Below, one piece after another: positions 54,616 to 63,051 of a stretch of DNA of 64,000 nucleotides. Origin of the DNA: Heyndrickxia acidicola (GTDB lineage: Bacteria; Bacillota; Bacilli; Bacillales; Bacillaceae_C); assembly GCF_001636425.1 (NCBI RefSeq), contig NZ_KV440953.1:3220001-3284000 (forward strand), given 5' to 3'. Position 1 is the first letter of the stretch; the number at the start of each line of letters is the position of its first letter. Made by a program: the position numbers and the translations under genes. The notes below the pieces were generated by a model. It saw only the letters and a list, made by a program, of their open reading frames with translations. It did no database searches and was not told the DNA's origin.

Positions 54616-54960
54616 TCATCCATTTTTTTCTTTCTTTTCAAAGCGGGCAGTTCTAGCAAGCTCTCTTTCCAGTTGTCTAGTAAGAGTAAACCAATACATC
54701 CGAAAATCAGCCCGAAGTGACCAGACCGGATGTCCAAACGTTGCTGGTTTATTTCCTTCAATAAAAAAATGGCTAATCCATGCAAGTGCATATGCTGACA
54801 GAGGCGCCAGCAGCAAAATCCACCATTTCATAAAGGAAATGGCTAATATAATAAACAGAAAAACCAAGCTGGTTCCAACAAAATGCCAGCTTCTTGTAGC
54901 AGGTTTAAGGTGCTGTGTTAAATAATAGACCCAAAACTCCTCGTAATCTTTGAAGTCCAC
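54616..54960 (-). CDS. DUF962/Mpo1-like membrane protein
   Basis: The 114-residue protein has an amphipathic start, two membrane hairpins and the family motifs SWHFVGTSLVFL and HFFIEGNKPATFGHP. The His residues match the iron ligands of Mpo1, a 2-hydroxy fatty acid dioxygenase of yeast. In bacteria the function is not settled. It stands alone with GGAGGGG upstream. Confidence 0.88.
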   Translation of the reverse strand: MDFKDYEEFWVYYLTQHLKPATRSWHFVGTSLVFLFIILAISFMKWWILLLAPLSAYALAWISHFFIEGNKPATFGHPVWSLRADFRMYWFTLTRQLERELARTARFEKKEKNG

Positions 54961-55311
54961 TTCGACCCCTCCTTATATTTCCTTTGGTTTTTCTTTCGAC
55001 AGTACTGAGGCTAATTCCTTTGATAGAAGTAACTTTAAGACATGACGGCAGAAAAAGCACAGGCTGCCATTTTGGAAGAAAAAGAAATCAAGTCAATTGC
55101 TATTTCTCCTGGTTATTTATCGAAATTATTTCCCGAGAAAAGATTATGTATTAAAGCGTGCAATTGAATCAGCTTATGCCTTCTACATGAGATGGCAAAA
55201 GCAAGTGCCTTGCTCATTGACGAGGATACTCCGTACCACCTGCTAAAAAACGAGTGCCTGAAAGCGGACATTAACAAACAGGATTACAGAGCTATTTAAA
55301 TAACTTTTCCC
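54961..55311. pseudogene. Possible decayed gene or spacer
   Basis: On the plus strand broken readings occur: TAEKAQAAILEEKEIKSIAI, then PGYLSKLFPEKRLC, and in another frame EMAKASALLIDEDTPYHLLK followed by NECLKADINKQDYRAI. They look coding in composition but need at least one frameshift and have a stop between. I do not recognise the family. A strong terminator follows at 55312. Confidence 0.3.
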
Positions 55312-55354
55312 CAACCAAAAAAGAAGCTGCGGAATACAGCTTCTTTTTTGGTTG
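55312..55354. terminator. Strong bidirectional terminator
   Basis: CAACCAAAAAAGAAGCTG and CAGCTTCTTTTTTGGTTG form an 18-bp perfect stem around a 7-base loop. It ends the minus-strand gene at 55415 and any plus-strand transcript from the left. Confidence 0.92.
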
Positions 55355-55414
55355 CATACAAGAGTTCTTTTATATGATAATCGGTCAAATCACAGCTAAG
55401 TCTGCATATACAGC

Positions 55415-55861
55415 CTACCAAAATACAGGCTTTGACACCATCAGCCAAAGCATTGCCAGCAGCAGCGCCAGATAAATGATGGTGGACCTCAATAATTTTG
55501 ACACTAATTCATTTGTGTTTTGACCGGGCTGATCGAACTTCCTAAGAGTAGGAGAGAATGCACGTGCCAGAAAAAATAATGAACTAACCATTACAATAAC
55601 TGTCACATCAATCCATGGTGTTCTCCAGGTCCAGGAGCTAATGATGACAAGCAATATACCAGAACCTGCCAGGACATGGCCAGCATGCTTCGCAAGCCTG
55701 ACAGAGGCTTTAAAGGTATCAAGATATGCCTGCTGCTTCACTCCTTCTGTAACTTTTATTTTCTGGCTTATTGGCAGTAGAATAAAAAAAGGTCCGATTG
55801 ACATAATTACGCTAAGTATATGGATATACAAAATCAAAGGATGAAGAATTTCCATACCCAT
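55415..55861 (-). CDS. Small integral membrane protein of unknown function
   Basis: A 148-residue protein with four membrane helices. The start MGMEILHPLILYIHILSVIM is chosen because GCGGAAG lies upstream; ten more codons are possible and would overlap the preceding gene. His in the first helix (YIHILSVIMSIGPFF) and in LAKHAGHVLAG suggest a heme- or metal-binding bundle like the DUF2269-type proteins, but this is only pattern similarity. It is co-transcribed with the ASCH gene. Confidence 0.65.
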   Translation of the reverse strand: MGMEILHPLILYIHILSVIMSIGPFFILLPISQKIKVTEGVKQQAYLDTFKASVRLAKHAGHVLAGSGILLVIISSWTWRTPWIDVTVIVMVSSLFFLARAFSPTLRKFDQPGQNTNELVSKLLRSTIIYLALLLAMLWLMVSKPVFW

Positions 55862-55865
55862 AGCT

Positions 55866-56213
55866 CTATACTTCCGCAGGTCTGAATTCATGCACCCAAA
55901 CCATCATGGAAGGCAGCCACTTCATTCCATGATGAAAAGAAAGGATGAAATTCTTGTATTCCTCAAGACTTTCGTACCCTTCTTGATAGGCGTGATTCTC
56001 CGTCATTTCTCCAAGAGATTGACGATAAACCTTTTCAACTATAAATTCTTGTCCCTTTAGAAACAGCTTTTCTCCAATATCTGCATAGCGCCCATTACGG
56101 CGTACAGCGGTTTTTCTACCTGCCAATACTTTTTCTACATCAGATCCATTCGTCACCAGACGTTCCACTGTACACGTCTTTGGCGGAAAAATTTTATTTT
56201 CATGAAACTCCAT
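55866..56213 (-). CDS. ASCH-domain protein
   Basis: The 115-residue protein has the ASCH fold (PUA-like, RNA-binding beta barrel): VEKVLAGRKTAVRRNGRYAD, then GEKLFLKGQEFIVEKVYRQS and the closing ENHAYQEGYESLEEYKNFIL. ASCH proteins bind RNA or modified nucleosides and some act as amidohydrolases or ribonucleases. The substrate is unknown. GGAGG lies upstream. It is followed by a membrane protein gene 4 bp away. Confidence 0.82.
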   Translation of the reverse strand: MEFHENKIFPPKTCTVERLVTNGSDVEKVLAGRKTAVRRNGRYADIGEKLFLKGQEFIVEKVYRQSLGEMTENHAYQEGYESLEEYKNFILSFHHGMKWLPSMMVWVHEFRPAEV

Positions 56214-56635
56214 AAGAGTATGTTTCCTCCTTTACCCCAAAGAAATTACGATTACTATTTTCAAAGCGTACTTTAAAGCCTTCTCATATTACCATATATC
56301 CTCTTTGACACTTAAAATGTAAATTGAACGTTTTATTACAATTTCCCGAGATCATTGCTGCTGGCCCACACAAGGCTGTTTTCGCATGGATGGTTCATTG
56401 CTTATAAAGAGTCAGGCACAGAAAGCTATACGAGAAATGCCAAATTCAGTAAAGTCGCGTTCCATATCATATTTAACAAAAGCCCGTTCCTATAAACCTT
56501 TAATAATTTGGTTTTCCGTTCATATATGAAGTTTTTCTTTTAGAGAAATAAAGGAGACAAAAACAATCCTATCATTTTCTTTTTATGCCGCCCTTTTGTT
56601 ATGATAGTTTCAATCAAAGAAAGGAGTTGGAATAA
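56214..56635. other. Divergent region with a family A copy
   Basis: No gene is seen. A family A repeat (56374-56484) lies in the middle. Promoters for the ASCH gene (left) and the aldo/keto reductase gene (right) should be here; TTGTTATGATAG near 56598 may be a -10 region. Confidence 0.35.
56374..56484 (+). repeat. Family A MITE-like repeat, copy 8 (short)
   Basis: The left end GGCTGTTTTCGCATGGATGG is clear and the right end TATTTAACAAAAGCCC is worn. At about 111 bp the middle is shortened. Confidence 0.5.
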
Positions 56636-57568
56636 TTGGTTAAGCAGGTGCAAATAGGAAAAACAGATCTTTATGTAAATCCCATCGGTCTTGGAACAAA
56701 TGCTGTCGGAGGACACAACATATATCCTAATTTAAGTGAAGAAACAGGAAAAGAAGTTGTCCGCACAGCTTTAAAAAGTGGCATTAATTTTCTTGATACT
56801 GCCTATATATACGGACCTGAACGTTCAGAGGAATTAATTGGAGAAGTCCTAAAGGAACAGGGTAACCGAGAAAAAGTGGTTATTGCTACAAAAGGCGCCC
56901 ATAAATTTGTAGACGGGAAAATTGTGATAGATAATTCCCCTGCCTTTTTAAAAGAATCCGTAGACAACAGCCTAAAAAGACTCCAAACGGATTATATTGA
57001 TCTTTTTTATATCCACTTTCCTGATGAGAAAACTCCTAAGGACGAAGCAGTTGGGGCATTGAAGGAATTAAAGGATGCCGGTAAAATTAAAGCAATCGGC
57101 GTTTCTAACTTCTCCATTGAACAGCTTAAAGAAGCGAATAAAGATGGTTATGTAGATGTCCTTCAATCAGAATACAACCTGTTTAAACGTGCTGTTGAGG
57201 ATCAGCTTTTGCCTTACACAGCCGATACAGGCATTTCATTCATTCCTTATTTCCCGCTGGCAGCAGGACTACTGGGCGGGAAGTATACAAAAAACACAAC
57301 GTTTAATGACGGCCGTGCTAAAAACCCTCTCTTCCAAGGGGAAGCCTTCGAACGCAATCTGCAGAAAGTAGAGCAGATACGTGAAATAGCTAATGAGAAA
57401 GGGGCAGAAACTGCACACGTTGTTCTCGCCTGGTATTTAACCCGTGACTCCATTGATGTATTAATACCAGGCGCAAAACGCCCTGATCAGGTTTCAAATA
57501 ACCTTAAAACGCTTGACGTGCATCTTACAAACGAAGAGATAGAAAAAATCAGCAGAATATTTAAGTAG
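56636..57568 (+). CDS. Aldo/keto reductase (IolS/YccK-like)
   Basis: The 310-residue TIM-barrel oxidoreductase uses NADPH. It starts from TTG with AAAGGAG 10 bp upstream. The catalytic set is [19 protein letters not shown] (Asp, Tyr), [10 protein letters not shown] (Lys) and DLFYIHFPD (His); the C-terminal [18 protein letters not shown] binds the cofactor phosphate. Length and sequence fit the YccK/IolS group of bacilli. Substrate is unknown. The stop codon TAG is the first part of a family R repeat (TAGAAAAGCGG). Confidence 0.9.
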   Translation: MVKQVQIGKTDLYVNPIGLGTNAVGGHNIYPNLSEETGKEVVRTALKSGINFLDTAYIYGPERSEELIGEVLKEQGNREKVVIATKGAHKFVDGKIVIDNSPAFLKESVDNSLKRLQTDYIDLFYIHFPDEKTPKDEAVGALKELKDAGKIKAIGVSNFSIEQLKEANKDGYVDVLQSEYNLFKRAVEDQLLPYTADTGISFIPYFPLAAGLLGGKYTKNTTFNDGRAKNPLFQGEAFERNLQKVEQIREIANEKGAETAHVVLAWYLTRDSIDVLIPGAKRPDQVSNNLKTLDVHLTNEEIEKISRIFK

Positions 57569-57736
57569 AAAAGCGGAGGGACCCTGCTTATCGGCGAAAA
57601 GCATAATCCAAGCCGGCATGAAGGTTCGTCTTTAACCTTCTTGGAGGATTGGATTATGACCTCGAGCCGATGGGTCCCAAAGCTAGACAATAGAAAAGCG
57701 GATGACGACGTTTAGCGGCGCTCGGACTAGACAAGA
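57566..57736. repeat. Family R element, variant copy
   Basis: It starts TAGAAAAGCGGAGGGACC at the stop codon of the reductase gene, has an internal hairpin (ATAATCCAA...TTGGATTAT type), a second AGAAAAGCGG and ends CGGACTAGACAAGAC. The TAGAAAAGCGG start and CTAGACAA end are the family landmarks. Confidence 0.6.
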
Positions 57737-57925
57737 CAGACATTATTAATATAACGGATAAACGCACTTCTCTTTCGCGTTTATCCTTTTTTTATGCAAA
57801 AAAAATTTTCCTTTTTTTCCCTAAAAATTTTATAAATATTTTGCCCCACGAAGGAATTTTTCGAGTATAATCTTCATATTGGTCAAATGACAACAATTAC
57901 AAATTTATGCGAATGACTAAGAATA

Positions 57926-57970
57926 GCGTAGGCGCCTTGCTCATCGCCGTACGGATTTCAGAGTCTTCGA
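57926..57970. repeat. Family R fragment
   Basis: GGCGCCTTGCTCATCGCCGT and ACGGATTTCAGAGTC match the complementary strand of the tandem unit (CCGTACGCCGATGACCAAGG). It lies in the leader of the MATE gene. Confidence 0.6.
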
Positions 57971-58023
57971 GTGTGATGTAATAAAATTTTTATAAACTTA
58001 TCTTGAACAAAGGGGACCTTTCG

Positions 58024-59394
58024 TTGAATACAGAAGGAAACAAATATCAGGAACAAAGCCTTTTCAGCCTCTCATGGCCGCTTTTTATCGAGCTCGCGCT
58101 TCATATGGGAATGGGCATCATAGCAACACTAATGTTGAGCCATTTTTCAGATGATGCTGTAGCCGGGGTGGGAGTAGCCAATCAGCTTATCAATATTTTT
58201 CTATTAGTTTTTAGCGTGACATCTGTTGGAGCCATTATCTTAATCGGCCAGCGTCTTGGCGCTAACCAATTAAGCGAAGCAAGAAAGCTTGCACGCGCTG
58301 CTTTCGGGGTCAACTTTTGGATAGGTGCCGTTATTTCTCTTATTGTCATTTTTTTTGGCGGTTATTTTTTACGTTTATTTGATATACATGGGCAGATTTA
58401 TCAATATGGTCTCACCTTTGTCCGAATCTGCGGTTTTTCACTTCTATTTGAATCCCTGTCACAGGTTCTGAGTGCCGTCCTCCGAAGCCATGGATATACA
58501 AAAGAAGCGATGTCCGTTACCATCTTAATGGACGTCATCAGTATTGTGGGGAATATACTTGCTATAACGGGGATTTTTGGTCTTCCTAAAACAGGAGTAA
58601 CAGGTGTTTCATGGGCAATGGTAGCTGCAAGGGCATTTGCAGTTTGTGCTCTTCTCTTCCTTGTTTATAGCCGGCTTTCATTAAAAATGAAAATCAGCGA
58701 TATATTTATATTCAGCAAAGAAAATATTCATGGCATTCTTTCCATTGGAATACCATCAGCCGGAGAAAACCTTTCCTATCAATTTTCTCAATTAGTCATT
58801 ACGGCTTTTGTTGCAGCCTTGGGAGCATCTTCTCTTGCTGCACGGGTATATATTTTGAATATATCGATGGTTTGCTATCTATTTACAGTAGCCATTGCCC
58901 AAGGGACTCAGATGTTAATTGCACGGTATGTTGGCGGAAATCTTTACGACAGGGCTCTCAATAGAGGTATTAAAACATTAAAGTTAGCCATGCTTGCCTC
59001 ATTCATCACATCACTCCTTATTGCTTCAATAGGCTCACCTATTTTAAAGCTGTTCACTGATAACCAGGCAATTATAAACGTGGGCCTTCCTGTCTTATGG
59101 GCCATCGTCTTTATTGAACCCGGCAGAGCACTAAATATCGTGTTAATGGGATCTTTAAAATCCGCTGGCGATGTAAAGTTTCCTGTCTTTATCGGCATAT
59201 TTTCAATGTGGACGGTTGCTGCCTTCCTGAGCTACATTCTTGGAATTCAATTCGGATTAGGTCTTGTGGGAATCTGGATAGCCCAAGGAATGGATGAATG
59301 GTTCAGAGGCATATTCGCGCTCAAACGCTGGCTTTCTAAGCCATGGGAACGCAAAGTAAAAATAAGAGCAAATCATCAAATGGAAGGCAGCTGA
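58024..59394 (+). CDS. MATE-family efflux transporter
   Basis: I choose the TTG at 58024 (MNTEGNKYQEQSLFSLSWPL) because AAAGGGG lies 8 bp upstream; a TTG seven codons earlier is less likely. The 456-residue protein has twelve membrane helices in two halves. SLSWPLFIELALHMGMGIIA starts the first and IPSAGENLSYQFSQLVITAF the second; the repeated start is typical of MATE Na+ or H+ coupled drug/cation exporters. The substrate is unknown. Confidence 0.9.
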   Translation: MNTEGNKYQEQSLFSLSWPLFIELALHMGMGIIATLMLSHFSDDAVAGVGVANQLINIFLLVFSVTSVGAIILIGQRLGANQLSEARKLARAAFGVNFWIGAVISLIVIFFGGYFLRLFDIHGQIYQYGLTFVRICGFSLLFESLSQVLSAVLRSHGYTKEAMSVTILMDVISIVGNILAITGIFGLPKTGVTGVSWAMVAARAFAVCALLFLVYSRLSLKMKISDIFIFSKENIHGILSIGIPSAGENLSYQFSQLVITAFVAALGASSLAARVYILNISMVCYLFTVAIAQGTQMLIARYVGGNLYDRALNRGIKTLKLAMLASFITSLLIASIGSPILKLFTDNQAIINVGLPVLWAIVFIEPGRALNIVLMGSLKSAGDVKFPVFIGIFSMWTVAAFLSYILGIQFGLGLVGIWIAQGMDEWFRGIFALKRWLSKPWERKVKIRANHQMEGS

Positions 59395-59413
59395 CGTACC
59401 AGCTGCCTTTTTT
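59384..59413 (+). terminator. Terminator of the MATE gene
   Basis: AAGGCAGCT and AGCTGCCTT flank a loop that includes the TGA stop codon, followed by TTTTT. The hairpin thus overlaps the last codons. Confidence 0.85.
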
Positions 59414-59446
59414 ATGGACCCTTTTCATATAGTTTGTTGTTTTTTC

Positions 59447-59573
59447 TAAAGCTCTGTTAACAGACTATGCTATGCTGAAGACTGCTCGTTTTTTAGCTCA
59501 TTCGTGCGAAACTACCGTTTCACACGAATGAGCTAAAAAACAACAGAATCCATTAACAAAGACTTTCATAAAA
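59447..59573. repeat. Family D repeat, full copy with long palindrome
   Basis: It runs from TAAAGCTCTGTTAACAGAC to CAGAATCCATTAACAAAGAC, ends that are roughly inverse. The centre (59481-59538) is a palindrome TTTTAGCTCATTCGTG ... CACGAATGAGCTAAAA with a short loop. Partial copies lie at 23571 and 51173. Confidence 0.65.
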
Positions 59574-59663
59574 GTGGATCGTACTATCAGTACAACTTAA
59601 AGATGAGTGAATTGCGATACACTTGTCCCGAACATGATAAACTAATAAGTAAAAGGAGATGAA

Positions 59664-60902
59664 ATGAAGATGAAGCAAGAAATAATTGAACGATTTACAT
59701 CCTATGTTAAAGTGGATACACAATCCAATGAAGATAGCACTACATGCCCATCTACTCCCGGCCAATGGACATTATTGCATCAATTAATAGACGAATTGAA
59801 ATCCATTGGCATGGAAGAAGTCACTCTAGATGAGAATGGCTATGTCATGTCTTCCCTGCCTTCCAACACAGAGAAAGAAGTTCCTGTAATTGGCTTTTTG
59901 GCTCATGTAGACACCGCTACGGATTTTACCGGCATGGATGTTAAGCCTCAATTGGTAGAAAACTATAATGGCGATGATATTGTTTTAAATTCAAGTCTTA
60001 AAGTCATTCTTTCACCAAACGATTTTCCTTCTTTACTAAACTATAAGGGGCATACTCTGATTACTACAGATGGTACTACTCTCCTTGGGGGCGATAATAA
60101 AGCGGGGATTGCTGAGATTATGACAGCCATGGCTTATCTCATCCAGCATCCTGAAATTAAACACGGCAAAGTAAGAGTAGCTTTTACTCCAGACGAAGAA
60201 ATCGGAAGAGGACCTCACAAATTTGATGTTAAAGCCTTTAATGCACGCTACGCCTATACCGTTGACGGCGGACCGATTGGAGAACTGGAATATGAAAGCT
60301 TTAATGCTGCAGGAGCAAAAATCACAATAAAAGGCACGAATATCCATCCCGGATCTGCTAAAGGAAAAATGGTGAATTCAGCAAAGATTGCAATGGAATT
60401 AAACGACCGGCTGCCTAAAAAAGAGGTTCCCGAATTGACTGAGGGCTATGAAGGCTTCTATCACTTAATTTCATTCCACGGAGATGTTGAACAAACAAAG
60501 CTTAACTATATCATCAGGGATTTTGGCCGAGATGAATTTAATGCAAAGAAAGCCCACCTAGAGAAAATTGTGAATGAATTAAAAGAGAAGTATGGCGACG
60601 ATGCCATTATACTGGAGATGAATGACCAGTATTACAACATGAGGGAAAAGATTGAACCGGTTAAAGAAATTGTTGATATTGCATACCAAGCGATGAAAAA
60701 CCTTGATATTGAGCCCGTTATCTCCCCTATTAGAGGCGGAACAGATGGATCTCAGCTATCCTATATGGGACTGCCCACTCCCAATATTTTTACAGGCGGA
60801 GAAAATTTCCACGGGAAATATGAGTACATATCGGTTGATAATATGGAAAAAGCAACAATGGTCATAGTAGAAATCGTCAAGCTCACAGAACAGAATGCTT
60901 AA
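59664..60902 (+). CDS. pepT: Peptidase T
   Basis: The 412-residue cytoplasmic aminotripeptidase removes the first residue of tripeptides. It is an M20B zinc enzyme: [14 protein letters not shown] (first His/Asp), [20 protein letters not shown] (bridging Asp), [15 protein letters not shown] (catalytic Glu pair), [14 protein letters not shown] and the late [15 protein letters not shown] (last His). It matches B. subtilis PepT over the full length. AAAGGAG precedes ATG; a second ATG two codons later is also possible. Confidence 0.96.
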   Translation: MKMKQEIIERFTSYVKVDTQSNEDSTTCPSTPGQWTLLHQLIDELKSIGMEEVTLDENGYVMSSLPSNTEKEVPVIGFLAHVDTATDFTGMDVKPQLVENYNGDDIVLNSSLKVILSPNDFPSLLNYKGHTLITTDGTTLLGGDNKAGIAEIMTAMAYLIQHPEIKHGKVRVAFTPDEEIGRGPHKFDVKAFNARYAYTVDGGPIGELEYESFNAAGAKITIKGTNIHPGSAKGKMVNSAKIAMELNDRLPKKEVPELTEGYEGFYHLISFHGDVEQTKLNYIIRDFGRDEFNAKKAHLEKIVNELKEKYGDDAIILEMNDQYYNMREKIEPVKEIVDIAYQAMKNLDIEPVISPIRGGTDGSQLSYMGLPTPNIFTGGENFHGKYEYISVDNMEKATMVIVEIVKLTEQNA

Positions 60903-60978
60903 TTTTTAAGAGAATACTACTTCTGTACTCTAAACCGCTATGTATATATACACTATATATGGTGACTATATTTTTTTA

Positions 60979-61007
60979 TTGACAATTATCGCTGGCCTTG
61001 TGATAAT
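60979..61007 (+). promoter_or_regulatory. Putative promoter of the uracil permease gene
   Basis: TTGACA (60979-60984) and GATAAT (61002-61007) with a 17-bp spacer match the sigma-A consensus well. The PyrR attenuator follows directly. Confidence 0.75.
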
Positions 61008-61035
61008 AGCTAAGATAACTGAATCAATTTACCTT

Positions 61036-61166
61036 TAAAACAGTCCCGTGAGGCTGGCAAGGTCATGAGCATAAGCTTTCTATGCTAATAGGAGTAATAA
61101 TCCTATTGTAACCGTATGTGTGTAAATGACGCATCTTGCCGGAAATTTGGGCAGGATGCTTTTTTA
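61036..61166 (+). promoter_or_regulatory. PyrR-dependent attenuator
   Basis: The transcript has the PyrR-binding loop CAGTCCCGTGAGGCTGGCAA (61041-61060), an intermediate antiterminator region and the terminator GCATCTTGCC/GGCAGGATGC with a T-run (61131-61166). In this system PyrR bound to UMP holds the anti-antiterminator, so the terminator forms when pyrimidines are plentiful. Confidence 0.88.
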
Positions 61167-61254
61167 TTGAATCAAAAAAGCTCCTCTATATCGCCCTCTA
61201 TCCAAAGTGATCGTTTTAAAGACTATCCTATAAACTTTTAAAGGAGAGAATACG

Positions 61255-62538
61255 ATGTCGCAACACGAAATTAAGGTAGATGAGCGTCTTCCATTTTTAA
61301 AGAGCCTGCCTCTTAGTTTTCAGCACTTATTTGCCATGTTTGGTTCTACCGTTCTTGTACCTATTTTATTTAAAGTTGATCCTGCTACCATCCTTCTATT
61401 AAATGGCATTGGAACGCTTTTGTATATTTTTATCACAAAAGGCAAAATCCCGGCCTATCTCGGATCCAGCTTTGCTTTTATAGCACCTGTTGGCGCAGTT
61501 CTCGCCAATCATGCAGGCGGAAATGGCTATAATTATGCCCTAGGCGGTTTCCTTGCAGTTGGCATTATCCTGTTAATCGTATCCTTTATTGTAAAAGTAG
61601 CAGGAACAGGCTGGATAGATGTCATCTTCCCACCTGCTGCCATGGGCGCAGTTGTTGCAGTCATCGGCCTCCAGCTTGTTCCAACAGCTGCTCAGATGGC
61701 TGGTTTAGTCAGTCCCTCTAATCCACCTAAGAATTGGACGCCTGATTCACATACTCTAATGGTGTCACTGTTAACCCTTGCTATTACGATTGTATGCTGG
61801 GTAACGTTAAAAGGATTTTTGAAGATTATTCCGATCCTTATCGGTATTATTGCAGGTTATATAATTGCCGCTCTTTATGGAATGGTAGACTTTACTTCAG
61901 TTCGCCACGCAGCTTGGATTTCACTGCCGCACTATTATAAAATGCAATTTAATTTATCGGATATTATTATTATCCTGCCTGCTGCACTCGTCATCATACC
62001 AGAGCATATCGGACACTTAGTGGTAACAGGCAATATTGTGAACAAGAACTTAACAAAAGATCCCGGTCTTGACCGTTCTTTAATGGGAAATGGAATTTCC
62101 ACCATTATATCCAGCTTTTTTGGAGCAACACCAAATACAACCTACGGTGAAAACATTGGTGTACTGGCTATCACCCGAGTATATTCCACATGGATTATCG
62201 GCGGAGCTGCCGTTATAGCCATTATCCTGTCTTTTTGCGGAAAGCTTGCAGCATTAATTTCCTCTATCCCAACACCTGTTATGGGGGGAATATCGCTCCT
62301 TCTTTTCGGTGTCATTGCTGCCAGCGGTATTCGAATGCTGGTTGAGACAAAAGTGGATTACAGTAAATCCCAAAATTTAATCTTGACCTGTGTAGTACTT
62401 GCAATCGGAATCAGCGGCGCTACCATACAATTTGGAACAGTAGCCTTAACGGGAATGGGGCTGGCTACTGTAGTTGCCATTGTCTTGAGTCTTTTCTTTA
62501 AGCTTCTCAATATCCTGAAATTATCAAATGAAGAATAG
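61255..62538 (+). CDS. pyrP: Uracil permease (NCS2/UraA family)
   Basis: The 427-residue protein has about 14 membrane segments of the UraA fold. SLPLSFQHLFAMFGSTVLVP opens it; LGSSFAFIAPVGAV and VIIPEHIGHLVVTGNI carry the uracil-binding glutamate; ATPNTTYGENIGVLAITRVY is the second signature with the other glutamate. The PyrR attenuator in front shows a pyrimidine substrate, so uracil rather than xanthine. It lies alone and not in a pyr operon. Confidence 0.93.
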   Translation: MSQHEIKVDERLPFLKSLPLSFQHLFAMFGSTVLVPILFKVDPATILLLNGIGTLLYIFITKGKIPAYLGSSFAFIAPVGAVLANHAGGNGYNYALGGFLAVGIILLIVSFIVKVAGTGWIDVIFPPAAMGAVVAVIGLQLVPTAAQMAGLVSPSNPPKNWTPDSHTLMVSLLTLAITIVCWVTLKGFLKIIPILIGIIAGYIIAALYGMVDFTSVRHAAWISLPHYYKMQFNLSDIIIILPAALVIIPEHIGHLVVTGNIVNKNLTKDPGLDRSLMGNGISTIISSFFGATPNTTYGENIGVLAITRVYSTWIIGGAAVIAIILSFCGKLAALISSIPTPVMGGISLLLFGVIAASGIRMLVETKVDYSKSQNLILTCVVLAIGISGATIQFGTVALTGMGLATVVAIVLSLFFKLLNILKLSNEE

Positions 62539-62547
62539 ATTTTTTAA

Positions 62548-62577
62548 CTGGCTGCCCTGTTGCAGCCGGTTTTTTTA
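62548..62577 (+). terminator. Terminator of the uracil permease gene
   Basis: CTGGCTGC, loop CCTGTT, GCAGCCGG and T7 follow the stop codon. Confidence 0.88.
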
Positions 62578-62737
62578 TTTCCTTTCAAACGTTTGAGAAG
62601 AAGATCGATATTTCACGGGAAATAAAACATGACTGAAAGACATATGAAAGGTTCCGTGAGCATTATAAAAAAAGGTATGTTCAACAGATAACTGGAGAAA
62701 GTATGAATGGTGCATCTATCTTAAGGAGGCAACAAAA

Positions 62738-62863
62738 ATGGATAATACTCATGAATATGTTGAAAAGCTGCATGAAAAACAAAAAAAAGACGAGCAAAAT
62801 AAAAAACGTCAGGGAAAAGGCCATCCCGAGTCACGGCTCCCTAATAAACACCATAAAGATTAG
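62738..62863 (+). CDS. DUF4023 small protein
   Basis: A 41-residue protein, MDNTHEYVEKLHEKQKKDEQ and ending LPNKHHKD, with AAGGAGG upstream. The pattern THE.VEKLHE...NK.RQGKG.PES.LPNK matches the DUF4023 family of bacilli. It is very hydrophilic and lysine-rich. Its function is unknown; a link to sporulation is only suggested by its distribution. Confidence 0.82.
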   Translation: MDNTHEYVEKLHEKQKKDEQNKKRQGKGHPESRLPNKHHKD

Positions 62864-62900
62864 GCATATCTTTATTGCTTCAGCATTCTTTAAAGCATTT

Positions 62901-62939
62901 GCCAAAAGCCGAATCCCATAAAAAGGGATGGCTTTTGGC
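62901..62939. terminator. Terminator-like hairpin
   Basis: GCCAAAAGCC and GGCTTTTGGC flank an inner ATCCC/GGGAT pairing. It lies behind the DUF4023 gene; an AT-rich tail follows. Confidence 0.7.
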
Positions 62940-63051
62940 TCAATTATTTTTAAAAATGGCTTCTTCTATTTTTAAGACCGGTCTGATTTTAGCAGGTTTA
63001 GCTGATTATGACTCCCTTTTATACATTTCTCCTCCACTTTTTTTGCTTTCC

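Noticed and set aside
61036-61166. Purine riboswitch in front of the permease
   Set aside because: The leader has the PyrR-binding loop and attenuator hairpins, not the conserved purine aptamer core.
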